The notes beneath the pieces were generated by a model. The model saw only the letters and a program-made list of their open reading frames with translations, was not told where the DNA came from and searched no databases. A stretch of 64,000 nt of DNA, from NCBI GenBank assembly GCA_964521255.1, contig CAZFRM010000006.1, forward strand, positions 124,001 to 188,000, written 5' to 3'. Shown piece after piece: positions 16,226 through 25,114 of the stretch. A program made the position numbers and the translations under genes. This stretch comes from ZC4RG29 sp964521255. Lineage in GTDB: Bacteria; Bacteroidota; Bacteroidia; Cytophagales; Cyclobacteriaceae. The first letter of the stretch is position 1; each line of letters begins with the position of its first letter.

Positions 16226-18223
16226 TTAAGCAAACTTAAACTCCTCCTTGTACTCTGGCAATGAAAAATAAAAAGTAGTTCCCTTTCCGTCTAAAGTTTC
16301 ATACCAGATTTTTCCACTGTTGCGTTCAACAAATTCTTTGCAAAGAAATAAACCAAGACCAGTTCCTGCTTCATCTTTTGTGCCTGGTGTAGTAACACTT
16401 TCGAGGGTGAATATTTTGTCGCGATGAATCTGCGGTATACCTGCACCAGTATCACCAATTGAAATGATCACTTGATCTGAATCGGCCTTCCCTGTAATGT
16501 AAATACTTCCTCCAACCGGAGTAAACTTCACTGCATTGTTTATGAGATTTCTCAAAACTGATTGAATCATCATGTGATCACCGAAGGCGTAGAATTGCAA
16601 CTGTACATTTTTATTTACACTAATTACCTTTTGCTTGATCTCTGCGTCAAGTAACCCTAATGTTTCATCGATCATAGCAGGCAAATTCAGCTGAACCGAT
16701 TTTATGGTTTCAGCTTTCAACTGGAGTTTTGCCCAGTGAAGAAGGTTCTCAATGAAATTGGTGGTCTTGTCCAGGTGATCTTCAATTTCAACGGAGATGG
16801 TTTTAAATTCATCTGCACTCAGTTTTTCCATCTTGGTCAGTGCAATGGATAACTTCAATGACGACAACGGTCCTTTGATATCATGTGACACAATAGAGAA
16901 GAGTTTATCTTTTACCCGGTTAAGTTCCTCCAGCTTTTCTTTTTGTTTTTGAATTTCCAGTGTACGAAGTTTTACTTCTCGCTCGAGTCGTTCATTTTCT
17001 TCCTGGCCACGTTTCAATTCAAGTTCTTTAGCGGCCTGATTTTCTTTCACCAACACATTCCAGCGTTCACCTAAGGCTAACGAAATAAACAATACCTGCA
17101 ATACACAGCCAATCATCAATCCCTGATAATTTGTTCCGAGATATCCTGGTGCGAGCCCCAGATTTCCCATGGTGAAAACAACAGCCGCGAGTAACAGAGT
17201 TGCCCATGCAAGCAAATAGTAAAACGCCGGCTTGTATCTTTTAGATAAGCAGTATGCAGCTGCGACCAGCACAATGACACAATGGATAAGAGCGAAAATG
17301 TGTAAGTACTTGTATGATATCTGTCGAATAAAAAATACCATGAGGAAACCGGCAATGACTGAGAGAGCGGTGTTAATGATAAGAATATTATCGAGCGTCT
17401 TGCTGAACTGCCGCACATTCAAAAAAGACCTCGTCAATAGCGCTGAGCACAGCACGAAAAATGGTCCTGTCAAAGCGGCCCAGTCATCATTGAGTTGGGG
17501 GTGTTCAGGATACAGGAATAGAAATGTGTAACCCTGGAAAAAAGCTAAGAGGTTAGCCATATTTAAGAGCGTCAGAAAATAGAACGCTGTACTCTTGTCG
17601 CGGATAGATACGAAGAGGAAAAGCTGGTACATGGCCATGATGAACATAGCGCCATAAAACAATCCATTGATAAGCTGCGTCTTGAATGAAGCAATCTGAA
17701 ATGACTCAACGGTATAAAAGATAACAGGTACCTGAACAGAGGATATGGTAGTGACTTTAATGTAAATAGTCCTGGTCTGATTAGGTTTAATGTTGAAATT
17801 AAAAATTGGGTGGCGATGCGGAAGATCACGCTGACTGATTGGAAAAATATCACCATCAACTTTGTGAATCCAGGCTGAATCGGATTGTAAATAAAAATCA
17901 ATTTGATCCAATGGGGCGTAGGGAATTTCCATTCGCCAATCATTTTGCTGTGATTCATTGGTTATATCAAAACGGAACCAATGAACTTTTCTATCGAAAC
18001 CATAACTGGGAGCTTTTTCAGAATTTTGGAGTGGCGTGAATTCTTTGTTCTGAACTTCATCAAAGTTCAATTTACCGAAGTCGTCCTGAAAATGACTCAT
18101 GTTCCCTCTAACTTCAATAATGCCGCTATCGGTGAGGATTACATTTTGTGATCGTACAATGAAACATGCCGATACAAATGCGAGGGTAAGGATAATACGT
18201 AATCTTGTATGCCTATACATCAA
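16226..18223 (-). CDS. 7TMR-DISM sensor histidine kinase
   Basis: A 665-residue kinase. A signal peptide and 7TMR-DISMED2-like extracellular domain (about residues 30-175) come first, then seven membrane helices (about 185-390) and a coiled coil (ELKRGQEENERLEREVKLRT). The HisKA domain has phospho-acceptor His in SIVSHDIKGPLSSL, and the HATPase domain has NLINNAVKFTP, DTGAGIP and GTGLGLFLCKEF. It has no fused receiver and no regulator gene adjacent, so it is an orphan. Its start overlaps the hemB stop by 4 nt, so the two are translationally coupled. Confidence 0.92.
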   Translation of the reverse strand: MMYRHTRLRIILTLAFVSACFIVRSQNVILTDSGIIEVRGNMSHFQDDFGKLNFDEVQNKEFTPLQNSEKAPSYGFDRKVHWFRFDITNESQQNDWRMEIPYAPLDQIDFYLQSDSAWIHKVDGDIFPISQRDLPHRHPIFNFNIKPNQTRTIYIKVTTISSVQVPVIFYTVESFQIASFKTQLINGLFYGAMFIMAMYQLFLFVSIRDKSTAFYFLTLLNMANLLAFFQGYTFLFLYPEHPQLNDDWAALTGPFFVLCSALLTRSFLNVRQFSKTLDNILIINTALSVIAGFLMVFFIRQISYKYLHIFALIHCVIVLVAAAYCLSKRYKPAFYYLLAWATLLLAAVVFTMGNLGLAPGYLGTNYQGLMIGCVLQVLFISLALGERWNVLVKENQAAKELELKRGQEENERLEREVKLRTLEIQKQKEKLEELNRVKDKLFSIVSHDIKGPLSSLKLSIALTKMEKLSADEFKTISVEIEDHLDKTTNFIENLLHWAKLQLKAETIKSVQLNLPAMIDETLGLLDAEIKQKVISVNKNVQLQFYAFGDHMMIQSVLRNLINNAVKFTPVGGSIYITGKADSDQVIISIGDTGAGIPQIHRDKIFTLESVTTPGTKDEAGTGLGLFLCKEFVERNSGKIWYETLDGKGTTFYFSLPEYKEEFKFA

Positions 18224-19209
18224 CGCGTTTTTAATGAAGCAAATTCTTTAGCAAAGTAGGTTAATATAACATCAGCGCCTGCTCTCTTAATGCTCAGCAA
18301 AATTTCCATCATCACGCGTTCTCCATCCAGCCAACCTTTCAGGTGTGCCGATTTAACCATTGAGTATTCTCCGCTTACATTGTATGCAGCAATGGGCAGA
18401 GCGCTATTATCTTTTAATAATCGAATTACATCCAGGTAAGCTAATGCCGGCTTTACCATTAAAAAATCCGCTCCTTCTTCTGTATCTAGTTGAGACTCGA
18501 TCAGCGCTTCTTTACGATTGGCAGGATTCATCTGGTAAGTTTTTTTATCACCAAATTTTGGTGCCGAATCCAATGCGTCACGGAAAGGATTATAAAAAGC
18601 GCTTGCATATTTTGCCGTGTAGCTCATGATGGACACTTCCGTGAAACCATTTTCATCCAAAACTTTTCTGAGGTATCCCACACGTCCATCCATCATATCA
18701 GAAGGCCCAATGATGTCGATTCCTGTTTCGGCCTGCGCCAGTGCCATCTTGCCAAGTATTTCTAATGTTTCATCGTTCAGTATCTTTCCATCTTTTACTA
18801 AACCATCATGACCATCTGAACTATACGGGTCCATTGCAACATCTGTCATGATACAGGCTTCTGGAAATTGCTTCTTCACCTCGCGAAGGGCTTTCAGGTA
18901 AAAGAAATTCTTGTCATAGCTTTTCGTAGCCGTCTTGTCTTTGTGTTGGTCCTCCACAGCCGGGAAGATATCAAACGCTTTAATCCCCAACTTCAAACAG
19001 GCTTCTATCTCCAGCAGCATTAAGTCTGCAGAGAGACGAAAGATGCCGGGCATGCTTCCAACTTCTGTTTTTTTGTTGGTTCCTTCAAGAAGAAATAACG
19101 GCAGGATAAGATCGTCTGTGGTGACTTTAGTTTCTTCTACCAAAGCACGAATAGCCTCACTTTTACGATTCCTTCTGGGTCGTTGTTGATTGGGGAATAA
19201 ATGGGACAT
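18220..19209 (-). CDS. hemB: Delta-aminolevulinic acid dehydratase (porphobilinogen synthase)
   Basis: The 329-residue protein condenses two 5-aminolevulinate molecules to porphobilinogen in haem biosynthesis. The two Schiff-base lysines are visible in IMSYTAKYASAFYNPFRDA and DFLMVKPALAYLDVI, and RPRRNRKSEAIR and FPAVEDQHKD match the family. The usual three-Cys zinc site region here reads IMTDVAMDPYSSDGHDG, with no cysteines, so this is a magnesium-type enzyme. Length is normal. A promoter precedes it and a histidine kinase gene overlaps its end by 4 nt. Confidence 0.97.
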   Translation of the reverse strand: MSHLFPNQQRPRRNRKSEAIRALVEETKVTTDDLILPLFLLEGTNKKTEVGSMPGIFRLSADLMLLEIEACLKLGIKAFDIFPAVEDQHKDKTATKSYDKNFFYLKALREVKKQFPEACIMTDVAMDPYSSDGHDGLVKDGKILNDETLEILGKMALAQAETGIDIIGPSDMMDGRVGYLRKVLDENGFTEVSIMSYTAKYASAFYNPFRDALDSAPKFGDKKTYQMNPANRKEALIESQLDTEEGADFLMVKPALAYLDVIRLLKDNSALPIAAYNVSGEYSMVKSAHLKGWLDGERVMMEILLSIKRAGADVILTYFAKEFASLKTR

Positions 19210-19224
19210 ACTTCAGGTTCAATA

Positions 19225-19232
19225 CAAATTTA
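19225..19232 (-). promoter_or_regulatory. Candidate -7 element (TAAATTTG, minus strand) for hemB and the kinase
   Basis: The complement reads TAAATTTG, an exact TAnnTTTG match, ending 15 nt before the hemB ATG. Confidence 0.55.
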
Positions 19233-19244
19233 TCAGTTTGAAGT

Positions 19245-20033
19245 TCACGATTGATATTTATCCAAAATATGTTGACTTATTACCCGGTAAATTTCTGAGA
19301 GTGACTCATCTTTTTTTAAGTATTCCATGTGCTGATCAAGAATCTCCAGGTCCTCCCGCCTCGCCGGACCAGTCTGAGCTTTAGAGGGCCCAATAGCAAG
19401 GCTCTTGTTTATGGTTTCTGCAATGAGCGGTTTCAGCCAATCATAATCCATTTTGTTTTGTTCCATTATAGTTTCTGCGATGGACAACATATGATTGGTA
19501 AAATTGGAGGCGAATACTGCTGACAGGTGCAGCATACTTCTTTTATCAGATGAGAGCAGGTGCACTTTCGCACTGATGGCTGTCGCCATAGCGAAAATAA
19601 TTTTTTCAGTTTCTTTATTCTCGCCTTCTATGAAAAAGGGAATTTCTTTCATATCAACTTTCTTCCCTTTGGTAAATGTTTGAAGCGGATATAAAACACC
19701 AATATTTGATGTTGAAGAATCTTGCAAAATGCTTAATGGTTTGCTGCCTGAAGTATGAATCAAAATGGATTCGTCCGGAAGAATTATATCAGTTGCAATT
19801 TCTTCTATAATATCATCCGGGACAGCAAGGATGAAAATTTTTGATGAACTCCCTGAAAAGTCGAGCGACTCCTTTGCTTCAGCCTGATAAAGTTTTGACA
19901 CCAGTTCTGCAGCATTTTTTTTATTCCGACTAAAAACTTCACGAACAGCGAATTCAGTATTGTCGAATGCCGGTGCCAGGTGCCAGGCCAGGTTACCCGA
20001 ACCAATAAAAGTTATCGTAGCAGAATTTTTCAT
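19245..20033 (-). CDS. Rossmann-like/DUF2520 domain protein
   Basis: A 262-residue protein with an NAD(P)-binding start (ITFIGSGNLAWHLAPAF) and a helical DUF2520 C-terminal domain (LHLSAVFASNFTNHML, then a conserved LKPLIAETINKSL). This two-domain form is common in Bacteroidota and resembles F420/NADP oxidoreductase-like and ketopantoate-reductase-like enzymes, but the substrate has not been settled. It lies upstream of hemB on the same strand; hemB has its own promoter. No signal peptide. Confidence 0.87.
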   Translation of the reverse strand: MKNSATITFIGSGNLAWHLAPAFDNTEFAVREVFSRNKKNAAELVSKLYQAEAKESLDFSGSSSKIFILAVPDDIIEEIATDIILPDESILIHTSGSKPLSILQDSSTSNIGVLYPLQTFTKGKKVDMKEIPFFIEGENKETEKIIFAMATAISAKVHLLSSDKRSMLHLSAVFASNFTNHMLSIAETIMEQNKMDYDWLKPLIAETINKSLAIGPSKAQTGPARREDLEILDQHMEYLKKDESLSEIYRVISQHILDKYQS

Positions 20034-20071
20034 AGGGCTGATTTACTTTATTGATCTTACTCACTTGCTTT

Positions 20072-20106
20072 TCTTTCCCGCAGATTACGCAGAATTAGCG
20101 CAGATA
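20072..20106. repeat. Short-word repeat, CGCAGATTACGCAG family
   Basis: TTCTTTCCCGCAGATTACGC, AGAATTAGCGCAGAT and a trailing TTCTGCG form a degenerate run of the word GCAGATTA in the gap between two genes. A single inverted copy lies at 5710-5729. No gene is seen in this 114-nt gap. Confidence 0.6.
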
Positions 20107-20147
20107 AAATTCCATTTGGGTTCTGCGAAAACCTGATCTGGTTGATA

Positions 20148-21002
20148 CTATGTTTTCAATCCCTTTACAATCCTTTCTTTTCCAAATATATCTTTTATTC
20201 TTTCAACAGAAGTAAATTCCATATCAGAAAATAGTGTCGCGACATGATCTCCGAATCGCTCATTTATTTCAACAGCGAGCAGTCCGCCATCATTCAAAAC
20301 TTTTTTTGACTTTGTAACTATCGCCTTATAAAAAAGAAGAGGATCATCATCGGGAACAAACAATGCGAGGTGAGGTTCGAACTGTAAAACATTTTCTTTC
20401 ATGCTGTCTTTTTCACGATAGGTTATATACGGCGGATTGCTAACAACAACATCAATATTGTCTATTAGAAGATCATCTTTCAGAATGTCGTGAAGAAAAA
20501 ATTTTACAGGAGCTTGAAGAGATTGTGCGTTTAATTTTGCAACGGTCAGTGCATCCTCGCTTACATCCGTGGCATAAACTTCTGTGTCTTTACTTTCTAA
20601 CGCCAACGTTATGGGGATGCATCCGCTTCCCGTTCCTATGTCGATAATTCTTAAGCGTCTCTTTTGTTGTTTGCAGTAATGTATTACTTCTCTTACCAAT
20701 TCCTCTGTTTCAGGTCTTGGTATTAACACATGGTCTGAAACAGCGAATGTTCTCCCGTAAAATTCACATTCACCCAGAATGTATTGGATGGGTTTATGAC
20801 TATTTACCTGTTGTATAAAATTTTCAATCTGATCTTGCATTGAAGAATCAATTTTTACGATTCGTTCTGCAATAATATCGGTTTTAGATATTCCTAATTG
20901 TTTCTCCAGGAACAGGTAAACTATGCTGTCAATTTCTTCGGGTGACTCGTTTAATGTTATCGCCGAAATTAATTCCCGAAAGAGCGCTTTGGAATTCGTC
21001 AT
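20148..21002 (-). CDS. prmC: Peptide chain release factor N5-glutamine methyltransferase
   Basis: A 284-residue SAM-dependent methyltransferase that methylates the GGQ glutamine of release factors. The active-site motif NPPYI is present (VVSNPPYITYREKDS), with the SAM motif IDIGTGSGCIPITLAL and the N-terminal release-factor-binding helical domain. An in-frame start nine codons upstream exists, but ATG 21002 (MTNSKALFREL) fits the family length and leaves a 28-nt divergent gap to ribD. Confidence 0.95.
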   Translation of the reverse strand: MTNSKALFRELISAITLNESPEEIDSIVYLFLEKQLGISKTDIIAERIVKIDSSMQDQIENFIQQVNSHKPIQYILGECEFYGRTFAVSDHVLIPRPETEELVREVIHYCKQQKRRLRIIDIGTGSGCIPITLALESKDTEVYATDVSEDALTVAKLNAQSLQAPVKFFLHDILKDDLLIDNIDVVVSNPPYITYREKDSMKENVLQFEPHLALFVPDDDPLLFYKAIVTKSKKVLNDGGLLAVEINERFGDHVATLFSDMEFTSVERIKDIFGKERIVKGLKT

Positions 21003-21030
21003 GGTTAAACAATCTTTGCAAGTATACACA

Positions 21031-22092
21031 ATGAAGATACATCCTCACCATAGAGATGAACATTTTATGAAGCGTGTGCTTGAACTGGCGACTCGCGGAA
21101 AGGGATATGTTAGTCCGAATCCTTTGGTAGGATGTGTCATTGTTCATGAAGGCAAAATTGTTGGCGAAGGATGGCATGAAAAGTATGGAGAAGCGCACGC
21201 CGAAGTGAATGCTGTAAAAAATGTTGACAAAAACATTTTGAAAGAAAGCGAAGTGTATGTTAACATGGAGCCTTGTTCACATTTCGGAAAGACACCACCC
21301 TGTGCCGATATGCTGATAGCACATGGCGTGAAAAAAGTTTTCGTTGCTAACATTGATACAAATCCATTAGTAGCCGGTGAGGGAATTAAAAAACTTCGCT
21401 CCTCCGGAACAGAAGTTATCTCGGGTATATTAGAACATGAGGGGCGCGAGTTGAACAAACGCTTCTTCACCTATGTTGAAAAAAAACGGCCTTATATTAT
21501 TCTTAAATGGGCACAAACTTCAGATGGATTTATAGCGCGGGAAAATTTTGATTCCAAATGGATCAGCAATGAATTTTCTCGGCAACTTGTTCATAAATGG
21601 AGAACAGAGGAAGATGCCGTACTGGTTGGCACACGCACGGCTAGGCACGATGATCCTCAACTCAATGTAAGAGACTGGACCGGCAGAAATCCGGTTCGTG
21701 TAATCATCGATCGTTTTTTACGACTAAGTGAAAAACTTCACGTCTTTGACGGATCACAACGAACACTATGTTATAATTTGTTAAAGCATGAGGAGCGTAC
21801 TAATCTTTCATTGATACGTTTGGATGAACAGGATTTTCTTCAAAATCTTGTTCACGATCTTTATAATCAAAAGATACAGAGTGTTATTGTCGAGGGAGGA
21901 GCCCAGTTGCTGAATACTTTTCTGGATATGAACCTTTGGGATGAGGCCAGGGTTTTTGTTTCAAAGGTGAACTTTGTAAAAGGAATTCCTGCTCCTTCAA
22001 TTTCCGGAAAGCTGATTAATGAAGAATTTGTTGATAGCGATACATTAAGATTTATTACCCCTGTCCACAATGGAAAAAGTCAATATAAATGA
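21031..22092 (+). CDS. ribD: Bifunctional diaminohydroxyphosphoribosylaminopyrimidine deaminase / reductase
   Basis: ATG 21031 gives 353 residues (an in-frame start at 20923 would run through prmC and is rejected). The N-terminal deaminase has the zinc motif HAEVNAV and PCSHFGKTPPC. The C-terminal reductase has LKWAQTSDGFIA, VGTRTARHDDPQLNVR and VIVEGGAQLLN. It performs two consecutive steps of riboflavin synthesis. Divergent from prmC; the cupin gene overlaps its 3' end by 23 nt. No FMN riboswitch was recognised in the short leader. Confidence 0.96.
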   Translation: MKIHPHHRDEHFMKRVLELATRGKGYVSPNPLVGCVIVHEGKIVGEGWHEKYGEAHAEVNAVKNVDKNILKESEVYVNMEPCSHFGKTPPCADMLIAHGVKKVFVANIDTNPLVAGEGIKKLRSSGTEVISGILEHEGRELNKRFFTYVEKKRPYIILKWAQTSDGFIARENFDSKWISNEFSRQLVHKWRTEEDAVLVGTRTARHDDPQLNVRDWTGRNPVRVIIDRFLRLSEKLHVFDGSQRTLCYNLLKHEERTNLSLIRLDEQDFLQNLVHDLYNQKIQSVIVEGGAQLLNTFLDMNLWDEARVFVSKVNFVKGIPAPSISGKLINEEFVDSDTLRFITPVHNGKSQYK

Positions 22093-22429
22093 TAAGCTGA
22101 AACTATTCAGCGATCATTGGAACCCAAGAATTATTGGGGAACTCAACGGTCAGCTTGTAAAAGCTGTTAAGTTAAAAGGTGAATTTGTATGGCATCACCA
22201 TGATCATGAAGATGAACTTTTTCTTGTTGTAAAAGGGAAACTTAAAATGGAATTCAGGGATCGTATTGAGGAAATTAACGAAGGTGAATTTATCATTGTG
22301 GAAAAAGGAATAGAACATAAACCGGTTGCTGATGAAGAAGTTCATTTATTGTTGTTCGAGCCGGTAAACACGTTAAACACCGGTAACATTGAAACTGAAA
22401 TGACGAAGAGAATTCTGGATAAGATTTAA
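22070..22429 (+). CDS. Cupin-domain protein (119 aa)
   Basis: A single small cupin barrel. The metal-binding histidines are in WHHHDHEDELFLVVKGKL and the second motif in EFIIVEKGIEHKP. The start overlaps ribD by 23 nt, suggesting co-translation. Stand-alone cupins of this size are common in Bacteroidota; the ligand or reaction is unknown. No signal peptide. Confidence 0.85.
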   Translation: MEKVNINDKLKLFSDHWNPRIIGELNGQLVKAVKLKGEFVWHHHDHEDELFLVVKGKLKMEFRDRIEEINEGEFIIVEKGIEHKPVADEEVHLLLFEPVNTLNTGNIETEMTKRILDKI

Positions 22430-22440
22430 TAGCTTAGTGT

Positions 22441-22659
22441 ATGAAATTTTCAATTATTATAGAAAAGTCGCAAGATGGTTGGTATGTGGGGCAGTTGGAA
22501 GAAGTTCCGTCGGCCATTTCACAGGGCAGGACTATTGAGGAATGTAAAATAAATGTTTTAGATGCTTTGCAAGAACTCTTTAATGCAAATCGTGAGCTTA
22601 CGGAGGCCGGGTACAAAGGCAAAGAATTCATTAAGGATTCCGTTGATCTGATCGGGTGA
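22441..22659 (+). CDS. hicB: HicB-family antitoxin
   Basis: The 72-residue protein has the HicB fold pattern: MKFSIIIEKSQDGWYVGQLEE, then SQGRTIEECKINVLDALQE. HicB binds and neutralises the HicA mRNA-degrading toxin; this short form lacks a C-terminal DNA-binding domain. The order is hicB then hicA, with hicA starting at GTG 22656 and overlapping the stop by 4 nt. The hicA frame is broken (next entry), so this antitoxin may have no active partner here. Confidence 0.88.
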   Translation: MKFSIIIEKSQDGWYVGQLEEVPSAISQGRTIEECKINVLDALQELFNANRELTEAGYKGKEFIKDSVDLIG

Positions 22660-22843
22660 AACGAAAAGAATTTTCAAGCATCTTCAAAAAAATGGATGTT
22701 TCCTTTTGCGAGAAGGAGAGAATCACTCCATTTATCAAAATCCTCAAAACCAAAAACAAACCGCGGTTGGGAGACACCCAGAGTTATCCGATTTGTTGTG
22801 TAAGAAAATCTGCAAGCAATTAGAAATATCTTTTATCAAATAA
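22656..22843 (+). pseudogene. hicA: HicA toxin gene with a single-base frameshift near codon 7
   Basis: From GTG 22656 the first codons read MKRKEF, the usual HicA start. From 22676 a different frame gives the remaining HicA sequence (KHLQKNGCFLLREGENHS, the tail of which carries the catalytic His, then VGRHPELSDLLCKKICKQL) down to TAA 22841-22843. One missing base in GAATTTTCAAG restores a continuous toxin of about 62 residues. The distal frame has no ATG, GTG or TTG start of its own. Its stop overlaps the next ATG (TAATG). Either a mutated toxin, a recoding site, or a sequence error. Confidence 0.85.
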
Positions 22844-23325
22844 TGGCTGAAGAACTCATCATTTCAACTTCAACGGATAAGCAAAATCGCTACGACACTT
22901 TGCTCCCGCAAATCAAATCTCTGGTGGATGCTGAGCAAGATGTAATTGCAAACCTTGCAAACATTACCGCTGCCCTTAAACAAACGATGAATTTTTTCTG
23001 GGTGGGATTTTATCTGGTGAAAGATAATGAACTCGTTCTTGGTCCTTTTCAGGGGCCAATCGCTTGTACCCGCATTGCATTTGGTAAAGGTGTCTGTGGT
23101 ACATCATGGAAAGAAGGCAAAACAATTGTTGTTCCTGATGTAGATAAATTTCCGGGTCATATTGCTTGTTCGTCTGCATCTAAATCAGAAATTGTTTTAA
23201 CGGCTTTCAAGAATGGTAGGGTTGCTCTTGTGCTGGATGTTGACAGTGATCAGCTTAACGACTTTGACGATATCGATAAAACAGAACTTGAAAAGCTGAT
23301 GAAAATAATTGAAACGTTTTTATAG
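22843..23325 (+). CDS. msrC: Free methionine-(R)-sulfoxide reductase (GAF domain)
   Basis: A 160-residue single GAF domain. The three cysteines of the fRMsr family are placed as expected: GPIACTRI, GKGVCGTSW and GHIACSS, and SEIVLTAFKNGRVALVLDVDS matches the family end. The enzyme reduces free L-methionine-(R)-sulfoxide using thioredoxin. The start overlaps the hicA stop. Gene name given by family; confidence in function is good because all cysteines are present. Confidence 0.9.
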   Translation: MAEELIISTSTDKQNRYDTLLPQIKSLVDAEQDVIANLANITAALKQTMNFFWVGFYLVKDNELVLGPFQGPIACTRIAFGKGVCGTSWKEGKTIVVPDVDKFPGHIACSSASKSEIVLTAFKNGRVALVLDVDSDQLNDFDDIDKTELEKLMKIIETFL

Positions 23326-23332
23326 GTAACAG

Positions 23333-25114
23333 GTGAGCGATCTTAGTTCTTTATACACAAATCGAAAAAATACTTTCGAACAACAAGCACAGGCCCTTCA
23401 ACAGAAAGAAATCCTCACGTCCTGGGCGCGCGTTGGTTTAATCGTGCTTGTTTTATTAGCAGCCTACTTTAGTTTTAAACTTGCGGTATTAGGGTGGGTA
23501 GTAATTTTGCTTTTAATAGCGTTTGTCTATTTGGTCAAACATCATGAGCAGCTTAAGCGACAGTTAAAGATTCTTCAGAATTTAGTTACCATTAATGCGT
23601 GGGAAATTAAATCACAGAACGGAGACCATAGTAATTTTGAAGATGGAAGGGAGTTTGTCGACAGTCATCATCCCTATTCCTTTGATCTGGATATTTTTGG
23701 CGAAGGCTCTTTGTTTCAGCGCATCAACCGCACTTCTACGGAACCAGGAAAAGAGAAACTCGCGCATCTGCTTGCTAATCCTTTAACTTCTGTTGATGAA
23801 ATAATTTCAAAACAGAACGCTGTTAAAGAAGTAGCGGAGAAACTGGAATTCAGACAAAACTTTCAGGCAATTGGGCTAAGTGCCCCGGAGAAGAGGAAAG
23901 ATCAGCAACAGATTCTTGAGTGGCTTACACTTCCTTCCTTTGTTTATGGTAAATCATCATTTCGCTGGATGTTAATTTTGTTCCCGCTACTTGCTCTCAT
24001 TACGCTATTGATTTGGATTTTTATGAGTGTATCCGCACCATTTATTATAGTAACACTAATTCAATGGGCCATCATCGGATCTCACGGCAAGCGTGTCACC
24101 TTGCTTCAAGATTACATTGGTAACAAGCGCTATCTTCTTGAAAAATTTGCTGATCATTTTGATCTATTAAATAAGGAGAATTTTCAAACCGAAATCACCA
24201 GAGAATTAAATCGCGAAGGGCATGAAGCGAGAGAAGAACTTTTAGTCCTGGCGTCGCGATCGCGTGCTTTGGATCTGCGATTGAACTTGATTGCTACGCT
24301 GCTTTTGAATAGCACCTTACTTTATGACCTGCAATGTGTTTACAAACTCGAGCAATGGCGCGAAAAAAACAGAGATCGTTTGGCTAAATGGCTTTCCGCT
24401 ATTGCCGAAACGGATGCACTCAATAGCCTGGGGTCTTACGCTTTCAACCATCCCGATTTTTCTGTGCCTGAGATGTCGCACGACAATGAGTTGATAGCAG
24501 CAGAACTCGGCCATCCTCTGATTAATGTTGAACATCGGGTAAGCAATGATTTGCATATAAAGTCGAATCTATGGATTGTTACAGGCGCTAACATGGCGGG
24601 GAAAAGTACCTTCCTCAGAACGGTAGGAGTAAATGCTATACTTGCTCATATAGGTTCGGTTGTGTGTGCAAAGAAGATGATGTGCCCTTTGACAGAAGTG
24701 CGAAGCGGAATGAGAAATACAGATTCAATTAATGAAAATCAATCCTATTTTTTTGCTGAACTGCTGCGGTTGCAAACGATCATCCAAAAGCTTCGCGAAG
24801 GAAAATCATTATTGATCTTGCTGGATGAAATTTTAAAAGGAACTAATTCGGTAGATAAATTGGCAGGGTCAGAGGAGTTAATCAAGCAACTTGCCTCTCA
24901 CTCTTGCATTGCGTTGGTAGCCACGCATGATGTTGCTCTTGCTGACCTGGAAAAAACTTTTGAACGTGTTAGAAATTTTCATTTCGAAACCTTTATAAAA
25001 GGAGACGAACTTTCGTTCGATTACAAATTAAAACCCGGTGTAAGTACAGGAAAGAATGCAACATTTTTGATGAGAAAAATGGGGATAATTCCCTCTTCAT
25101 CATCTGTGTCTTAA
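23333..25114 (+). CDS. MutS-like ATPase with N-terminal membrane segments
   Basis: The GTG at 23333 gives 593 residues. Two membrane helices lie near residues 30-70 and two more near 205-245, which true mismatch-repair MutS lacks. The C-terminal half has the MutS core and ATPase: Walker A TGANMAGKSTFLRT, DSINENQSYFFAELLRL, Walker B LILLDEILKGTNS, and VATHDVAL. The mismatch-binding domain I with its Phe-x-Glu is absent. Such proteins are annotated MutS-related in Bacteroidota; a role away from mismatch repair is likely. It converges with the desulfurase gene (4-nt overlap). Confidence 0.9.
   Translation: MSDLSSLYTNRKNTFEQQAQALQQKEILTSWARVGLIVLVLLAAYFSFKLAVLGWVVILLLIAFVYLVKHHEQLKRQLKILQNLVTINAWEIKSQNGDHSNFEDGREFVDSHHPYSFDLDIFGEGSLFQRINRTSTEPGKEKLAHLLANPLTSVDEIISKQNAVKEVAEKLEFRQNFQAIGLSAPEKRKDQQQILEWLTLPSFVYGKSSFRWMLILFPLLALITLLIWIFMSVSAPFIIVTLIQWAIIGSHGKRVTLLQDYIGNKRYLLEKFADHFDLLNKENFQTEITRELNREGHEAREELLVLASRSRALDLRLNLIATLLLNSTLLYDLQCVYKLEQWREKNRDRLAKWLSAIAETDALNSLGSYAFNHPDFSVPEMSHDNELIAAELGHPLINVEHRVSNDLHIKSNLWIVTGANMAGKSTFLRTVGVNAILAHIGSVVCAKKMMCPLTEVRSGMRNTDSINENQSYFFAELLRLQTIIQKLREGKSLLILLDEILKGTNSVDKLAGSEELIKQLASHSCIALVATHDVALADLEKTFERVRNFHFETFIKGDELSFDYKLKPGVSTGKNATFLMRKMGIIPSSSSVS

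Noticed and set aside
20923..21030. Upstream extension of ribD
   Set aside because: The extension runs antisense through prmC; ATG 21031 matches the family start.
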